Source of the DNA: DATKKG01 sp035543015
GTDB taxonomy: Archaea > Thermoproteota > Nitrososphaeria > Conexivisphaerales > DTJL01
Reading direction: 5' to 3'
NCBI GenBank assembly: GCA_035543015.1
Contig: DATKKG010000061.1
Location: 7,282 to 71,281, forward strand
DNA length: 64,000 bases
Positions within the stretch are counted from its first letter, which is position 1; every line of letters begins with the position of its first letter. Both the position numbers and the translations under genes were made by a program. Below are positions 1 to 8,651 of this stretch, piece after piece. The notes beneath the pieces are model-generated. The model saw nothing but the letters and a program-made list of their open reading frames with translations, was not told where the DNA came from and searched no databases.

Positions 1-1094
1 GAAAGCCTGAGAAGGGGCTTGGACTCGAACTGCTTGGCAGTGACCGTCATCATGTTGGCCACCACCCACTTGAAGCTCCAGAAGTCCTGGAACTTCTTGG
101 CGACGACCTTTGTCTCGCCGCCGGGGTACTGGATCGTGTACAATATCGCTGAGGAGAAGAAGTCCCCCATGTTCTCCGTCTTGTACTGGTAGGGGGAGCC
201 GATCCCCAGCTCGGCTATCGCCTCCCTGATCCAGTCGGAGGAGAAGACGAGCCTTCCGTGGGGGAGGCGGATGAGCCCCTTCGGATTCTCCAGCTCGGAC
301 GGAAGCCTCTCCACCCCCCGGCTCCTGCTGATCTTGGAGGTGAGCTCCTTGAAGGCGGTGTTCGCCCCCACCATCCCTGCGAAACCATGAGCGATGTACT
401 GCCTGACCCCCCTTTCGGCGACCCGGAGCGGCTCAGAGAAGAGAGGGGCCTTGATGATCTTGGCCGAGTCCGCCGTCAGGACGCAGTAGCCCCCTTCCCT
501 CTTCATCAGCCCCTCCTCCACCAGGTCCCCTATGACGATCTCGAAACCCTTCAGGGTGCTGACGAGGTTCTCCTCCTTCTGCGGGCCGCTGTAGGTCCTC
601 GAGTAGGAGTAGATGACCGGCGGGTAGACGAAAGCCCGCTTCTTCAGCTTCTCGAAGAGGAAATACGAAGGGGGGACGAGCATCTGCTGAGCGAAGTCGT
701 CGTACCTGTCCAGGAGCTCCTCCACAGCTTCGAGGACGACCCGCCTCTTGAGGGATAGCTCAGCCTTCTTCAGGAACTCGGAGCCGTGCAGAGGCTGGTA
801 GGTGTTAAGGAGGCGCCCCGAGACGAATTCGCCGAGCGATGCCTTCGTGGCGTCCTTGACGAACGACCCTTCGTCCACCAGCAGCGCAGAGAACTGCCTT
901 CCGTCGATGGAGCCGTAAATGTACTTGGCCCTTGGGCGCAACTTGTCCAGGACCACAATAAGGTCGAAGTCGCTGTCTGGCCTGGAGTAGCCCGCGACCT
1001 TGGAGCCGTAGGCGGCGATGGCCACCACCTTCCTCGCCTTCGCGACCGAGGCCGCGGCCTTCAGGACGACCTCGCTGTCCCCAGGTCCCAGCAT
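1..1094 (-). CDS. Nucleotidyltransferase-domain protein, probably fused to a kinase-like domain (partial)
   Basis: The minus-strand frame is open from an ATG at 1094 to the window edge (364 codons seen, C-terminus missing). The N-terminus has a minimal nucleotidyltransferase core: a GS-type motif (AYGSKVAGYS) followed by the paired acidic residues of SDFDLIVVLD. Further on, a stretch around residue 335 with a lysine in VVAKKF followed by FWSFKW resembles the beta3 lysine region of AarF/RIO-like atypical kinases; this second part is inference. The start ATG overlaps the TGA of the upstream gene (ATGA), implying translational coupling with the HEFTH metallopeptidase-like gene. Substrate is unknown. 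Confidence 0.7.
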   Translation of the reverse strand, partial: MLGPGDSEVVLKAAASVAKARKVVAIAAYGSKVAGYSRPDSDFDLIVVLDKLRPRAKYIYGSIDGRQFSALLVDEGSFVKDATKASLGEFVSGRLLNTYQPLHGSEFLKKAELSLKRRVVLEAVEELLDRYDDFAQQMLVPPSYFLFEKLKKRAFVYPPVIYSYSRTYSGPQKEENLVSTLKGFEIVIGDLVEEGLMKREGGYCVLTADSAKIIKAPLFSEPLRVAERGVRQYIAHGFAGMVGANTAFKELTSKISRSRGVERLPSELENPKGLIRLPHGRLVFSSDWIREAIAELGIGSPYQYKTENMGDFFSSAILYTIQYPGGETKVVAKKFQDFWSFKWVVANMMTVTAKQFESKPLLRL

Positions 1095-1780
1095 CAGTCG
1101 GCCATCTCCTTGAGCTTGGCAAGGGCCATGGGGTCGAAATCGGCGTTCAGGACGGCGTCGAGGGGTATCCTCGCGGAGTTGTCGTCGGGGTTCACCACCT
1201 TGACGGGCAGCTTTCGCTCGTACCAGTTCTTTATAGTCCTCTGGTTCAGCGCGTCGTCGGTGAACCCCTCCTCGAACTTGGCGTCTATGAGGCTCGAGAG
1301 GCTCTTGAAACGACCGAAGACCTTCTGGGGCGGTACCGCCTCCTCCATGTCCCTGTAGGTGGCCTCGAACATCGTGGAGGCGGCCGGGGAGGAGACGGGC
1401 TGCTCCGAGAATCGCCTGACCAGCTCAAGGTAATGGGTGAACTCGTGGGCCACCACCGCTAGGACCGTCCTCTTCGAGGCGTACAGGATAAGGGGCGCGG
1501 TGAACTCGACGAGCAGGTGTAGTCTGCCGTTGGCCGCGGCTGGCACGTTCCTGGCGTAGTAGATGCCGGTGACGCCGACCTCGGCCTCTGACCTGACCAG
1601 GATGAGGAGCGGCTCAACGTAGTACGGCGGGTACGTCAGGCCAGCCGCCTTCTCCACCTTGCCGATCGATTCGGCCAGGACCCCCATCCTGTCCTCGAGC
1701 TTGGCGTAGACATCGGGCGGCAGCCTCCCCACCTTCACAGCCTCTCTGGGCCTTGCGAGAGGATCCACCCGAAGCGGCAT
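1094..1780 (-). CDS. Putative zinc metallopeptidase (HEFTH motif)
   Basis: This 228-residue protein has a zincin-type HEFTH motif at about residues 112-116, preceded by a hydrophobic helix, with acidic residues (EEGFTD) about 55 residues later that could give the third zinc ligand. No signal peptide or membrane segment is visible, so it is probably cytoplasmic. It is the first gene of a two-gene unit overlapping the nucleotidyltransferase gene downstream. I recognise no named family beyond the motif; peptidase activity is inferred from the motif only. Confidence 0.65.
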   Translation of the reverse strand: MPLRVDPLARPREAVKVGRLPPDVYAKLEDRMGVLAESIGKVEKAAGLTYPPYYVEPLLILVRSEAEVGVTGIYYARNVPAAANGRLHLLVEFTAPLILYASKRTVLAVVAHEFTHYLELVRRFSEQPVSSPAASTMFEATYRDMEEAVPPQKVFGRFKSLSSLIDAKFEEGFTDDALNQRTIKNWYERKLPVKVVNPDDNSARIPLDAVLNADFDPMALAKLKEMAD

Positions 1781-1910
1781 GTCAAAAAAGCCACGGCGCG
1801 GCGCGTTAAAGGCTTTGCTCTCGCTGTTCAGGGGCGGTTGCGATGCCTTGCCGGGTCCATCCGAATCCCTTCCTACCTAATGTTTATATCAAGTGTTCGG
1901 AGGCACAGCC

Positions 1911-2669
1911 TTGCTGGTCGTCCACGTGAGGTGCGGGGCCTGCGGAGCCGAGGAGCCATTTCCATTCAAGTGTGCCTACTGCGGCCTCTACTTCTGCGGA
2001 GAGCATCGGCTGCCGGAGAACCATGCCTGCACGAAGTACGCCTACGCCCTTCCCCCCAGGCAGTACACGACGACCGCCGACGGTAGCATGAGCTACTTTC
2101 CGGGCTCCAGAAGGCGGTCGCCGCTGGACAGTGAGGCCGTCTCGTTCGCCGTGGGTGCGGTCCTCGTGTGGCTGGTGGGCGTTTCGATGCTGGGCTTCGA
2201 ACCCAGCAACTTCGGCCTGGTGGTCAACAGCGTCCTTTTCGTCGTTGCCTTCCTCGGTCACGAATACGCCCACAAGCTGGCGGCGCATCACTACGGCCTC
2301 TGGGCCGAGTTCAGGCTGAACCCGCTGGGAGCCCTGCTTACGGCCCTTTCGATAGTGCTGCCCATCAAGTTCATCGCCCCCGGGGCGGTCATGTTGGGCG
2401 GATACAGCGACGAAAGGACGCTAGGGATAGTCGCGGCAGCCGGCCCCCTGGTCAACATAGCCATGTCTGCAGTGCTTGGGCCCCTGGTCTTCCTTCCCTC
2501 GGGCGGGTACCTTTGGCCGGCGTTCTATGTAAGCTCGTTCATCTCGGTCTTCAACCTGATCCCGGTGGCCATCCTCGACGGCAAGAAGGTGTTCGACTGG
2601 AACAAGGCGGTCTGGGGCGCCATGTTCGCCATCTCCGCCGTCTTTCTCTACGTCGCCTGGGTCGCCTAG
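1911..2669 (+). CDS. Site-2-protease-like M50 membrane metalloprotease with N-terminal AN1 zinc finger
   Basis: The N-terminus carries a complete AN1-type zinc finger (C8, C11, C21, C24, C29, H32, H38, C40 counted from the TTG at 1911). Then comes a multi-pass membrane protein with HEYAH at about residues 117-121 and a distal FNLIPVAILDG segment, the two active-site parts of the M50/S2P family. Such enzymes cleave substrates within the membrane. A GTG at 1893 is also in frame, but GGAGG at 1899-1903 lies seven bases before the TTG and a TATA-like TTTATAT at 1882-1888 is about 27 bases upstream, so 1911 is preferred. The AN1 domain may recruit substrate (inference). Confidence 0.85.
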   Translation: MLVVHVRCGACGAEEPFPFKCAYCGLYFCGEHRLPENHACTKYAYALPPRQYTTTADGSMSYFPGSRRRSPLDSEAVSFAVGAVLVWLVGVSMLGFEPSNFGLVVNSVLFVVAFLGHEYAHKLAAHHYGLWAEFRLNPLGALLTALSIVLPIKFIAPGAVMLGGYSDERTLGIVAAAGPLVNIAMSAVLGPLVFLPSGGYLWPAFYVSSFISVFNLIPVAILDGKKVFDWNKAVWGAMFAISAVFLYVAWVA

Positions 2670-2677
2670 GGGACGCC

Positions 2678-3322
2678 TCAGGGTATCCCTATTTCCTCTA
2701 CGACGAGCCGGCCGACCACGTCGGGCCTCTTCAAGAGACCGGGCTTCGCAGCGTGGAGGGTGACGGTGAGGTCGGCCCTGACGACGAGCCCATGGTCCTC
2801 GCCGGTGTCCGGGTCGAGACCTGAAGGTATGTCTACGGCGACCTTCAGGGCCTTCGAGGCGTTGATCATGGAGATGGCCGTGGCGTGAGGCTCACCCACC
2901 GCTCCCTTCACGCCGGTTCCGAAGACGGCATCCAGGATCACGTCGCTGGAGTCGAAGAGGGCTTTCAGGCCGGATAGATCCTGAGCCGCTGCGACTTCGT
3001 TGATTCGGATGTCGTCAAAGGTCGAAATCATGTCCCATTGGGCGACCGCATCTTCAGCCCTCACCTTAGCCCTGCCCCCCAGCAGGATCAACGAGACATG
3101 CGCCCTGCCCGAGAGGTGCCTTGCGGCCGCCGCGCCGTCGCCACCGTTGTTGCCCGTCCCTGCCACTACTAGCACCGAGGGCTTCAGGCTTGCATCGAAG
3201 AGCTCGCAGACGTTCTCGGCGAGCGCCCTCCCGGCGTTCTCCATCATGAGCAGGCGTGAAACGCCACGCGATACGGCTTGGTCCTCCGCCTTCCTCATGG
3301 ATGCCGAGTCGAGTACCTTCAC
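2678..3322 (-). CDS. nnrE: NAD(P)H-hydrate epimerase (YjeF N-terminal domain)
   Basis: This 214-residue protein matches the YjeF_N fold throughout: MMENAGRA near the N-terminus, the glycine-rich GTGNNGGDG loop, a conserved aspartate in DAVFGTG, and DIPSGLDPDTG. It epimerises the damaged cofactors R- and S-NAD(P)HX. Only the epimerase domain is present, whereas many archaea fuse it to the dehydratase; a kinase-fold dehydratase-like protein is encoded separately at 10259-11131. The start overlaps the end of the NIF3 gene by four bases, so the two are probably co-transcribed. Confidence 0.9.
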   Translation of the reverse strand: MKVLDSASMRKAEDQAVSRGVSRLLMMENAGRALAENVCELFDASLKPSVLVVAGTGNNGGDGAAAARHLSGRAHVSLILLGGRAKVRAEDAVAQWDMISTFDDIRINEVAAAQDLSGLKALFDSSDVILDAVFGTGVKGAVGEPHATAISMINASKALKVAVDIPSGLDPDTGEDHGLVVRADLTVTLHAAKPGLLKRPDVVGRLVVEEIGIP

Positions 3323-4131
3323 GGCGCGGCACCAAGGATGCCGACGGTCAGGGGCTGCACCCCCCTCTCCCTCAGGGCTGCGACCAGGGGGTTTATTCCG
3401 ACCGAGTCGCCCGATTCGTGCCCGAGCAGCACGAGGTTCCTGCTGGTGGGGTCGTCCTTGAGCCTTCTCAGCTCGTCTGCGTCTATGTGCATGTAGACCA
3501 GCGTGTCGACGCCGTGGGTGAAGTACTCCTTCGCGATCCCGTACCCCCCGTTCGTCCCCGCCGCCACAGCGAGCTTCGTCTTACCTCTCGGTGAAGAAGG
3601 GTCACCGAGGACCACCTCGGGCTTGACCAAGGAGGCCCTGTACTCTGGCAGGGTGAGCAGGGAATCTACGATGTCCGACACTTTCGGGCCCGCCTTCGCC
3701 AAGGTCGCCGACATGACGTGCCTTCCTATCTCGTCGCACGGAAGGTGCACGTTCATGAGGGGCATCTTCATCTTCTCCGCCGCCTCGACCACCTGATTGT
3801 AGATAGCGGGATGCGCCTTCAGCCTCACCTTCCTCACGAGCTGGTCCACCGCGGCGCTGGCTTCGGACTTGGGCACCCCTTCCTCCATCATGAACTGGAC
3901 ATGGCGGGCCAGCACCTTGTAGAAGTTGACGCTGGTGCCACCGAGGGGGTGGTGGGAGATCACGCTGTCGCAGCCCAACTCCCTGGCCAGGACGAGCTCC
4001 GCGACCCCCACGTCGATGGAAAGCCACGGCCTTCTGATGTCCCCGCCGGGAACCTGGATCCCCGTGTCTGCGGGGACCTCTTTGAATCCTGCCAGCTTCA
4101 AGGCGGTTTCAATTATCTCGGTTTGGTTCAT
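3319..4131 (-). CDS. NIF3 family dinuclear metal-binding protein
   Basis: Residues typical of the NIF3/YbgI/DUF34 family are visible: SHHPLGG near residue 60 as one metal-binding segment and GHESGDSVGIN near the C-terminus as the other, supplying His and Glu ligands for a two-metal site. It has 270 residues, a usual length. Biochemical function of the family is unsettled (sometimes annotated GTP cyclohydrolase type 2). It overlaps nnrE by four bases, consistent with a metabolite-repair or cofactor context. Confidence 0.85.
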   Translation of the reverse strand: MNQTEIIETALKLAGFKEVPADTGIQVPGGDIRRPWLSIDVGVAELVLARELGCDSVISHHPLGGTSVNFYKVLARHVQFMMEEGVPKSEASAAVDQLVRKVRLKAHPAIYNQVVEAAEKMKMPLMNVHLPCDEIGRHVMSATLAKAGPKVSDIVDSLLTLPEYRASLVKPEVVLGDPSSPRGKTKLAVAAGTNGGYGIAKEYFTHGVDTLVYMHIDADELRRLKDDPTSRNLVLLGHESGDSVGINPLVAALRERGVQPLTVGILGAAP

Positions 4132-4199
4132 GAAGGATTACTTTCTCGTCGGATAAGGCGACCACAGTTTTTAAGCGTGGTGCCGGTTGTTGGACCCTG

Positions 4200-4991
4200 A
4201 TGCCTCTCATCGCGCTGCTCAGCGACTATGGCCTTGGCGACCATTATGTGGGAGTCGTGAAGTCCGTGATACTGGGCATATGCCCCGAGGTCGTCTTCAT
4301 CGACATCACCCATGAGCTCGCACCGTACGACGTAAAGGATGGCGCCTACGTTCTCCTCCAGGCCTCCAAGTACCTGCCTAGGGGCTGCGATGTCCTGGCG
4401 GTGGTTGACCCGGGGGTCAACACTGATCGCCGGGCTATCGCTGTGAAGACCAAGGAGAGACTGTACGTGGGTCCGGACAACGGATTGCTCTACCCTGCCG
4501 CGTCCCGGGAAGGGATCCTGGCGGTATACGACGTTGGCAGGGGCGCCCAGCTACTGTCTGAGAAGGGGACGTTCGCCGGCAGGGACGTCTTCGCCCCCAC
4601 GATCGCCTGCGCGGCCAAGGGGATGCAGTTGGGGCGGCTGGGCAAGGAGGTCGATGGGATGGCCGTGCTGGAGTTTCCAGGGGCAAGGTATTCCCCAGAC
4701 GCCATCACAGGGGAGGTCCTCCACCTCGACCGGTTTGGAAACGCCGTTACAAACATCGAAGGCGAGGGTTTTCACGCTTGGAGGAAGGGCGAGGCTGAGT
4801 TCGAGCTCCTGTCAGGCGAAAGGGCCGCCAGGGTTCGACTGGCGTCGTCATACCAGGAGATAGACGGGACGGGGATCATTGTGGGCAGCGGTGGGGCTCT
4901 CGAAGTCTCCCGCAGGGAGGGAGGGCCCGGCTTCGTCCTGAAACGGGGGGATGGTTTCTCGCTTGAGCTCGTCTCGAAGCCGCGCCGTTAG
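4200..4991 (+). CDS. S-adenosyl-L-methionine hydroxide adenosyltransferase (DUF62)
   Basis: The start MPLIALLSDYGLGDHYVG, the VFIDITHELAPYDVKDGAYVL region, VVDPGVN and YVGPDNGLL are hallmarks of the DUF62 family related to fluorinases and chlorinases. Archaeal members hydrolyse SAM to adenosine and methionine. The C-terminal beta domain includes GEVLHLDRFGNAVTNI. Length of 263 residues is normal. It is divergent from the NIF3 gene, with short spacing and a TTTTTAAG TATA-like element about 25 bases upstream, so the mRNA may be leaderless. Confidence 0.9.
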   Translation: MPLIALLSDYGLGDHYVGVVKSVILGICPEVVFIDITHELAPYDVKDGAYVLLQASKYLPRGCDVLAVVDPGVNTDRRAIAVKTKERLYVGPDNGLLYPAASREGILAVYDVGRGAQLLSEKGTFAGRDVFAPTIACAAKGMQLGRLGKEVDGMAVLEFPGARYSPDAITGEVLHLDRFGNAVTNIEGEGFHAWRKGEAEFELLSGERAARVRLASSYQEIDGTGIIVGSGGALEVSRREGGPGFVLKRGDGFSLELVSKPRR

Positions 4992-5081
4992 TGCAACGCG
5001 GTTGTCGCGTTTGTTAACACTTCTTGTCGGAAGCACCTATTTAAGCCACGGAAGGACGAACATGTCGCTGCCGGATCACTG

Positions 5082-5390
5082 ATGACCACAAACAACCTCG
5101 TCACGGAGATAGTGTCGAAGACGCTCACCGACCTTTTCGGGCAGCAGACGACAGACATGGTATTCTCGTTCTGCGAACGGAACGGTCTCCCCGTGGCGCT
5201 CATACCCCAGCGGCTCGTCCCCTTCGGCAAGCTTCTCGAGGCCCTTCTGGGCGAAGTCACCGCGGCCTCGGTCAGCAACCTAATCGCCAAGAACATCCTC
5301 GCCGAGTTCAACATGACGATCGTTGGTGAGCAGCCGACACTCGAGGAAGCTTCGCGAGTCGTGTGGAACCAGAGGAAGCTCAAGGTCTAG
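5082..5390 (+). CDS. Small helical protein of an archaeal unknown family
   Basis: A 102-residue, predicted all-helical protein with no signal or membrane segment. It resembles the 99-residue protein at 21982-22281: both have a pattern of LxxxFGxxxxDxVF, a central LVPFxKLLEALLGE-like helix and a final IxxxxLxEFxM helix. I recall this as an archaeal 'output domain' type family (possibly NitrOD5), but cannot confirm this. The upstream sequence has TATTTAAGCC at about 5038-5047. It stands alone and converges with the YgjP-like gene two bases away. Confidence 0.6.
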   Translation: MTTNNLVTEIVSKTLTDLFGQQTTDMVFSFCERNGLPVALIPQRLVPFGKLLEALLGEVTAASVSNLIAKNILAEFNMTIVGEQPTLEEASRVVWNQRKLKV

Positions 5391-5392
5391 GG

Positions 5393-5872
5393 CTACAGCT
5401 CAGACCTTCCCTCAACCTCTTTGAGCCACTTCCTTTTGGCCATGTAATCAGGGCACTCCCTTTCGACCAGGCTCCAGAAGCGCTTCGAATGGTTGGGCTC
5501 CCTGAGGTGCATCAGCTCATGGATGACCACGTAGTCGATCACCTCCTGCGGGGCCGTCGCTAGCTTCATGTTGAAGCTCAGGTTGCCCTTGCTGGAGCAG
5601 CTCCCCCACCTGGTCCTCTGGTTGCGGATCATGATGGTGTTGTATTCGAGCCCCAGCTTCCTGGCAAGACGCCAGACCGTCTGTTTGATTGCGACGGTTG
5701 CCTCCGATCTGTACCAGCCGTCCAGCGCCTTCCTGATTTCGCTGATGGTGGCCCGAGGCACCAGAACGACCGCCTCGTCGCCCTCGAGGCGGACCGTGGA
5801 GCGAGGGTTTCCATCGGCTACGACCTTGACGCGATACTCCTTGCCCCTGAAAAGGACGCTCTGAGCCACCAA
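5393..5872 (-). CDS. YgjP-like (DUF45) metallopeptidase domain protein
   Basis: The 159-residue protein has the YgjP/DUF45 arrangement: TRWGSCSSKGNLSFN before a zinc motif HELMH, then REPNHSKRFWSLVE and a terminal KRKWLKE. These proteins are SprT/WLM-related putative zinc peptidases, sometimes found beside restriction systems. Here there is no such neighbour. Function in the cell is unknown. Confidence 0.85.
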   Translation of the reverse strand: MVAQSVLFRGKEYRVKVVADGNPRSTVRLEGDEAVVLVPRATISEIRKALDGWYRSEATVAIKQTVWRLARKLGLEYNTIMIRNQRTRWGSCSSKGNLSFNMKLATAPQEVIDYVVIHELMHLREPNHSKRFWSLVERECPDYMAKRKWLKEVEGRSEL

Positions 5873-6003
5873 GCGCCGACCTTCAGACGAGGCGGGCTGC
5901 AGGATTCATAACGCTTTTGGTCTTGGGCGAAGGCACGAAACCTGCGACGATGCCGCCTTTCGTTCTCTGGCTGCCGCTGGGCCAGACTATGAAAAGCGGT
6001 GGC

Positions 6004-6897
6004 TCACCCATCTTTGGGCTTCTGAATGCCGGCGGCCACGTCGGGAGCCTCGGTCACGACCTCCGTGCTCTCCTTGTGCTTGAGCGGGTGGGTCGGCTCG
6101 GGCTTGTCGAGAAGCTTGGTCAGACGCAGGTGCTGGCTGGTGCCACCCCGGCGCACCTTGATCACTTCGGCCATGATAGAGATTGCTATCTCCTCCGGGG
6201 TTTCGGCCCCGATGTCGATTCCGACGGGGGCGTAGATCTGGAAGAGCCTGTCCGCTGGGATCCCTTCCTTCAGGAGTTCCCTGTAGGCGGAGTTCACGCG
6301 GTTCTTGCTCCCAATCATCCCTACGTAGCGCGCCTTGGTGTCGAGGACCGTGCGAAGGGCCTCCGCGTCGTACCTGTGCTCCGTTATGACCAGGATGTTG
6401 TCATAGGCGTTGATCTTGACCTCCCTGATCTTCTGGAGCACGTCCTGGGTGTAGACCTCGGCGTTCGGGAACGCCTCGACCGAAGCGAACGGGTCCAGGA
6501 CCATGACCCTGTACCCGAGCATCTCAGCCAGCTTGTAGCATGCCCGGGAGATGTTCCCTGACCCGAATATGATCAGTCTCTCGCTGGGCTCCACGAGCTC
6601 TAGCGCGACCTTGACGGTGCCGCCGCAGGCCATCCCCAACCCGCTCCAGCTTTCATCACCGAGGTTGAAGTCCTTAATCCGGGTCTGGCCGTCTTCGAAA
6701 ACGAACCTGGCCTCACGCACGACGTACTTCTCGACGCAGCCCCCTCCGATGGTCCCAACGGTGGGCCCAGCCTCGGGGATGATCATCTTTGTGCTCACGC
6801 CCCTCGGGACTGAGCCGTCAGCCTCTACGACGGTGGCGATGACTAGCCTCATTCCGTCCGCCAACATGCGGGACGCGATGGTGTAGATGTCTTCCAT
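6004..6897 (-). CDS. xdhC: XdhC/CoxI family molybdenum-hydroxylase accessory protein
   Basis: The N-terminal XdhC_CoxI domain is recognisable from SVPRGVSTKMI and GTIGGGCVE, and the C-terminal Rossmann domain from IIFGSGNISRACY and YVGMIGSKNR. XdhC proteins bind molybdenum cofactor and help sulfurate it before insertion into xanthine dehydrogenase or CO dehydrogenase type enzymes. No molybdenum hydroxylase lies nearby; instead it is followed upstream by a TusA-like sulfur carrier, which fits a sulfuration role. The last 40 residues are charged and may be disordered. Confidence 0.85.
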   Translation of the reverse strand: MEDIYTIASRMLADGMRLVIATVVEADGSVPRGVSTKMIIPEAGPTVGTIGGGCVEKYVVREARFVFEDGQTRIKDFNLGDESWSGLGMACGGTVKVALELVEPSERLIIFGSGNISRACYKLAEMLGYRVMVLDPFASVEAFPNAEVYTQDVLQKIREVKINAYDNILVITEHRYDAEALRTVLDTKARYVGMIGSKNRVNSAYRELLKEGIPADRLFQIYAPVGIDIGAETPEEIAISIMAEVIKVRRGGTSQHLRLTKLLDKPEPTHPLKHKESTEVVTEAPDVAAGIQKPKDG

Positions 6898-6913
6898 TGC
6901 CTATGAACCCCCC

Positions 6914-7210
6914 TCAGTCCCACCTTTGCCCGCAAGGGCCGATGGCAGGCAGGGGCTTCTCGGCCATCTTCTCGGGGGATCTCTTGACGATCAGGTGGAA
7001 GTCAGCACCTTCCTCTCTGGAGTTCATGATCTCCTGGCCGTGGTTCCAGCAGTACCTCAGGACGTTGTCCTTCGAAGTGTGGTCGTTGACGACGATCTCA
7101 ATGACGGTGCCCATCTCCGCCTTCTCGATAGCCCTCTTGGTCATCAGGATGGGCTTGGGGCAGGGTTCGTCCCTCGCGTCAACGAGGACTTGCGTCGTAA
7201 GCACGCACAA
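6914..7210 (-). CDS. TusA/SirA family sulfur carrier
   Basis: The protein has the TusA-type motif with the persulfide-forming cysteine in DEPCPKPILMTKRAI and a two-layer alpha/beta pattern. Members pass sulfane sulfur between enzymes. Start is uncertain between TTG at 7210 and GTG at 7204. A TTTTAAAG element on the minus strand near 7240 would place transcription start close to 7213, so the mRNA is probably nearly leaderless. It sits 16 bases before xdhC and diverges from the NapH-like gene, across an intergenic region with nested inverted repeats. Confidence 0.85.
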   Translation of the reverse strand: MCVLTTQVLVDARDEPCPKPILMTKRAIEKAEMGTVIEIVVNDHTSKDNVLRYCWNHGQEIMNSREEGADFHLIVKRSPEKMAEKPLPAIGPCGQRWD

Positions 7211-7274
7211 TAGTAATCGCGCCTATTTACGTAGTAGCTGCTTTAAAACGTTATCCACGGCGACCTATAGGTGA

Positions 7275-7389
7275 TAAGTACAATAATGATTCGGTCGCTG
7301 ACGGGCGTTGCGGCTGGACGAAATGCGAGCCCCCCGATCACGCAGGAACTGGAACTCGCATTCATCTGCGCGGGGCGTCCTGGTACTTA
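7275..7389. promoter_or_regulatory. Nested inverted repeats between divergent tusA-like and napH-like genes
   Basis: Outer arms TAAGTAC (7275-7281) and GTACTTA (7383-7389) enclose inner arms AATGCGAG (7322-7329) and CTCGCATT (7355-7362); GGACG and CGTCC lie between them. The block is between the two divergent promoters (minus-strand TATA near 7240; plus-strand AATATTAATATA near 7411-7422), so it is more likely an operator or DNA-looping site than a transcribed riboswitch. Function is inferred. Confidence 0.4.
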
Positions 7390-7454
7390 CCGTCTCGGCC
7401 TTCCACTTACAATATTAATATAGCGCGGAGGAGCTCATCCCGTTTCAGAACACC

Positions 7455-8651
7455 ATGCTCAAGCGGGTCATGCCAAGCAAGTCCGCCGCGACGGACTTCT
7501 TCATCATACTCGCCACCGTCGTGGCACTGACCTTCTACATCTACTCCGCCTCCGGCATATTCGTCGGTGTGCTTCTTGCGGTGCTCTTCGGGGCGTTCAC
7601 CTGGGCACTTCTGAAGTCCACCAAGCCGTACCGCGTAAGGTCCGTCTACGTTTTCGGCCTGACCGCCGCAACTTGGATCGCGTTCTACGCATTCATTTCC
7701 CAGCTGGGCCCATCCTACCTGGGGAAGTGGCTGGCCACACACCAGAGGGTACCGCTGACCCCCGACCCCATAACCAACAGCGGCTTCGTCTCCATCCTGT
7801 GCCCGTACCTGCTCCCGACCGCTTTGGGGAAGCCGGTGACGGTGCAGGTCCCCGTCTACATCAAGTTCTTCTCGTCTTTCCCCCCCAGCATAGGCACTTT
7901 CTCCGTAATCTTCCTGGCTTACCTCGGCACCGCCTTCGTCCTGGGCAAGGGCTGGTGCGGCTGGCTGTGCCCCTTCGGCGGTCTGGGCGAGACCGTCCGC
8001 CAGCTGCACAGGCCGTTCAAGTTCTACACGAAGTCGGTCAGCCGGATCAAGAAGGCCTCCGCGAAGAGGGGGGTCAACCTGGAGGGACAGGAGCAAAGCC
8101 AGATGCTCCGCGACGTGAAGTACGCCTTCCTCGTCGTCACCCTTCTTCTGGCGCTCGTCTACACGGTCCAGTGGTTCTGCGTGTTCTGCTGGGCCGGCGT
8201 TCTCGGATGGTTCGCGTCACCCTTGAACTTCGACATCTTCGTGGCCATCCTGGCCGTGATCTTCCTGGGCCTGCCCTTCATCAGCACCAAGAAGTGGTGC
8301 CACTCCATTTGCCCTATAGGGGCCGGACTGAGCATGATGGACGGGGGGACGCCGTTCCAGATAGAGATCGACGAGGAGGCGTGCAACGAGTGCTACGCCT
8401 GCCTGAACGTCTGTCCGACGTTCGGATTCGCCCGGAAGGCTGACGGGGCGATTTACGTAACGGACACCTGCGATAAGTGTCTGGTCTGCCTCTACAAGTG
8501 CCCCAGCAAGGCGATCGAGCTCCACTTCTACAACATCAAGACCGACGCTAAGAAGTTCCTCGTGCCGAGCGTCACCGTCCTTGGGGCGTTCTGGTTCTAC
8601 TGGTTCATAGTCGTGGTCTACAACCTTCTAGTGCTGGGGGTGTTCCACTGA
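7455..8651 (+). CDS. NapH/RdxA-like membrane polyferredoxin
   Basis: This 398-residue integral membrane protein has about five to six helices and the NapH-type cysteine pairs in KGWCGWLCPFGG and KKWCHSICPIGAG, followed by two classic 4Fe-4S motifs (CNECYACLNVCP and CDKCLVCLYKCP) and a final membrane helix. Such proteins move electrons between the quinone pool and exported or cytosolic redox partners. A TATA element at about 7411 and a GGAGGAG run precede the ATG. It overlaps the downstream DsbD-like gene by one base (TGATG). Confidence 0.88.
   Translation: MLKRVMPSKSAATDFFIILATVVALTFYIYSASGIFVGVLLAVLFGAFTWALLKSTKPYRVRSVYVFGLTAATWIAFYAFISQLGPSYLGKWLATHQRVPLTPDPITNSGFVSILCPYLLPTALGKPVTVQVPVYIKFFSSFPPSIGTFSVIFLAYLGTAFVLGKGWCGWLCPFGGLGETVRQLHRPFKFYTKSVSRIKKASAKRGVNLEGQEQSQMLRDVKYAFLVVTLLLALVYTVQWFCVFCWAGVLGWFASPLNFDIFVAILAVIFLGLPFISTKKWCHSICPIGAGLSMMDGGTPFQIEIDEEACNECYACLNVCPTFGFARKADGAIYVTDTCDKCLVCLYKCPSKAIELHFYNIKTDAKKFLVPSVTVLGAFWFYWFIVVVYNLLVLGVFH

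Noticed and set aside
7275..7389. Riboswitch in the leader of the NapH-like gene
   Set aside because: The likely TATA box (about 7411-7422) is downstream of the repeats, so they would not be in the transcript.
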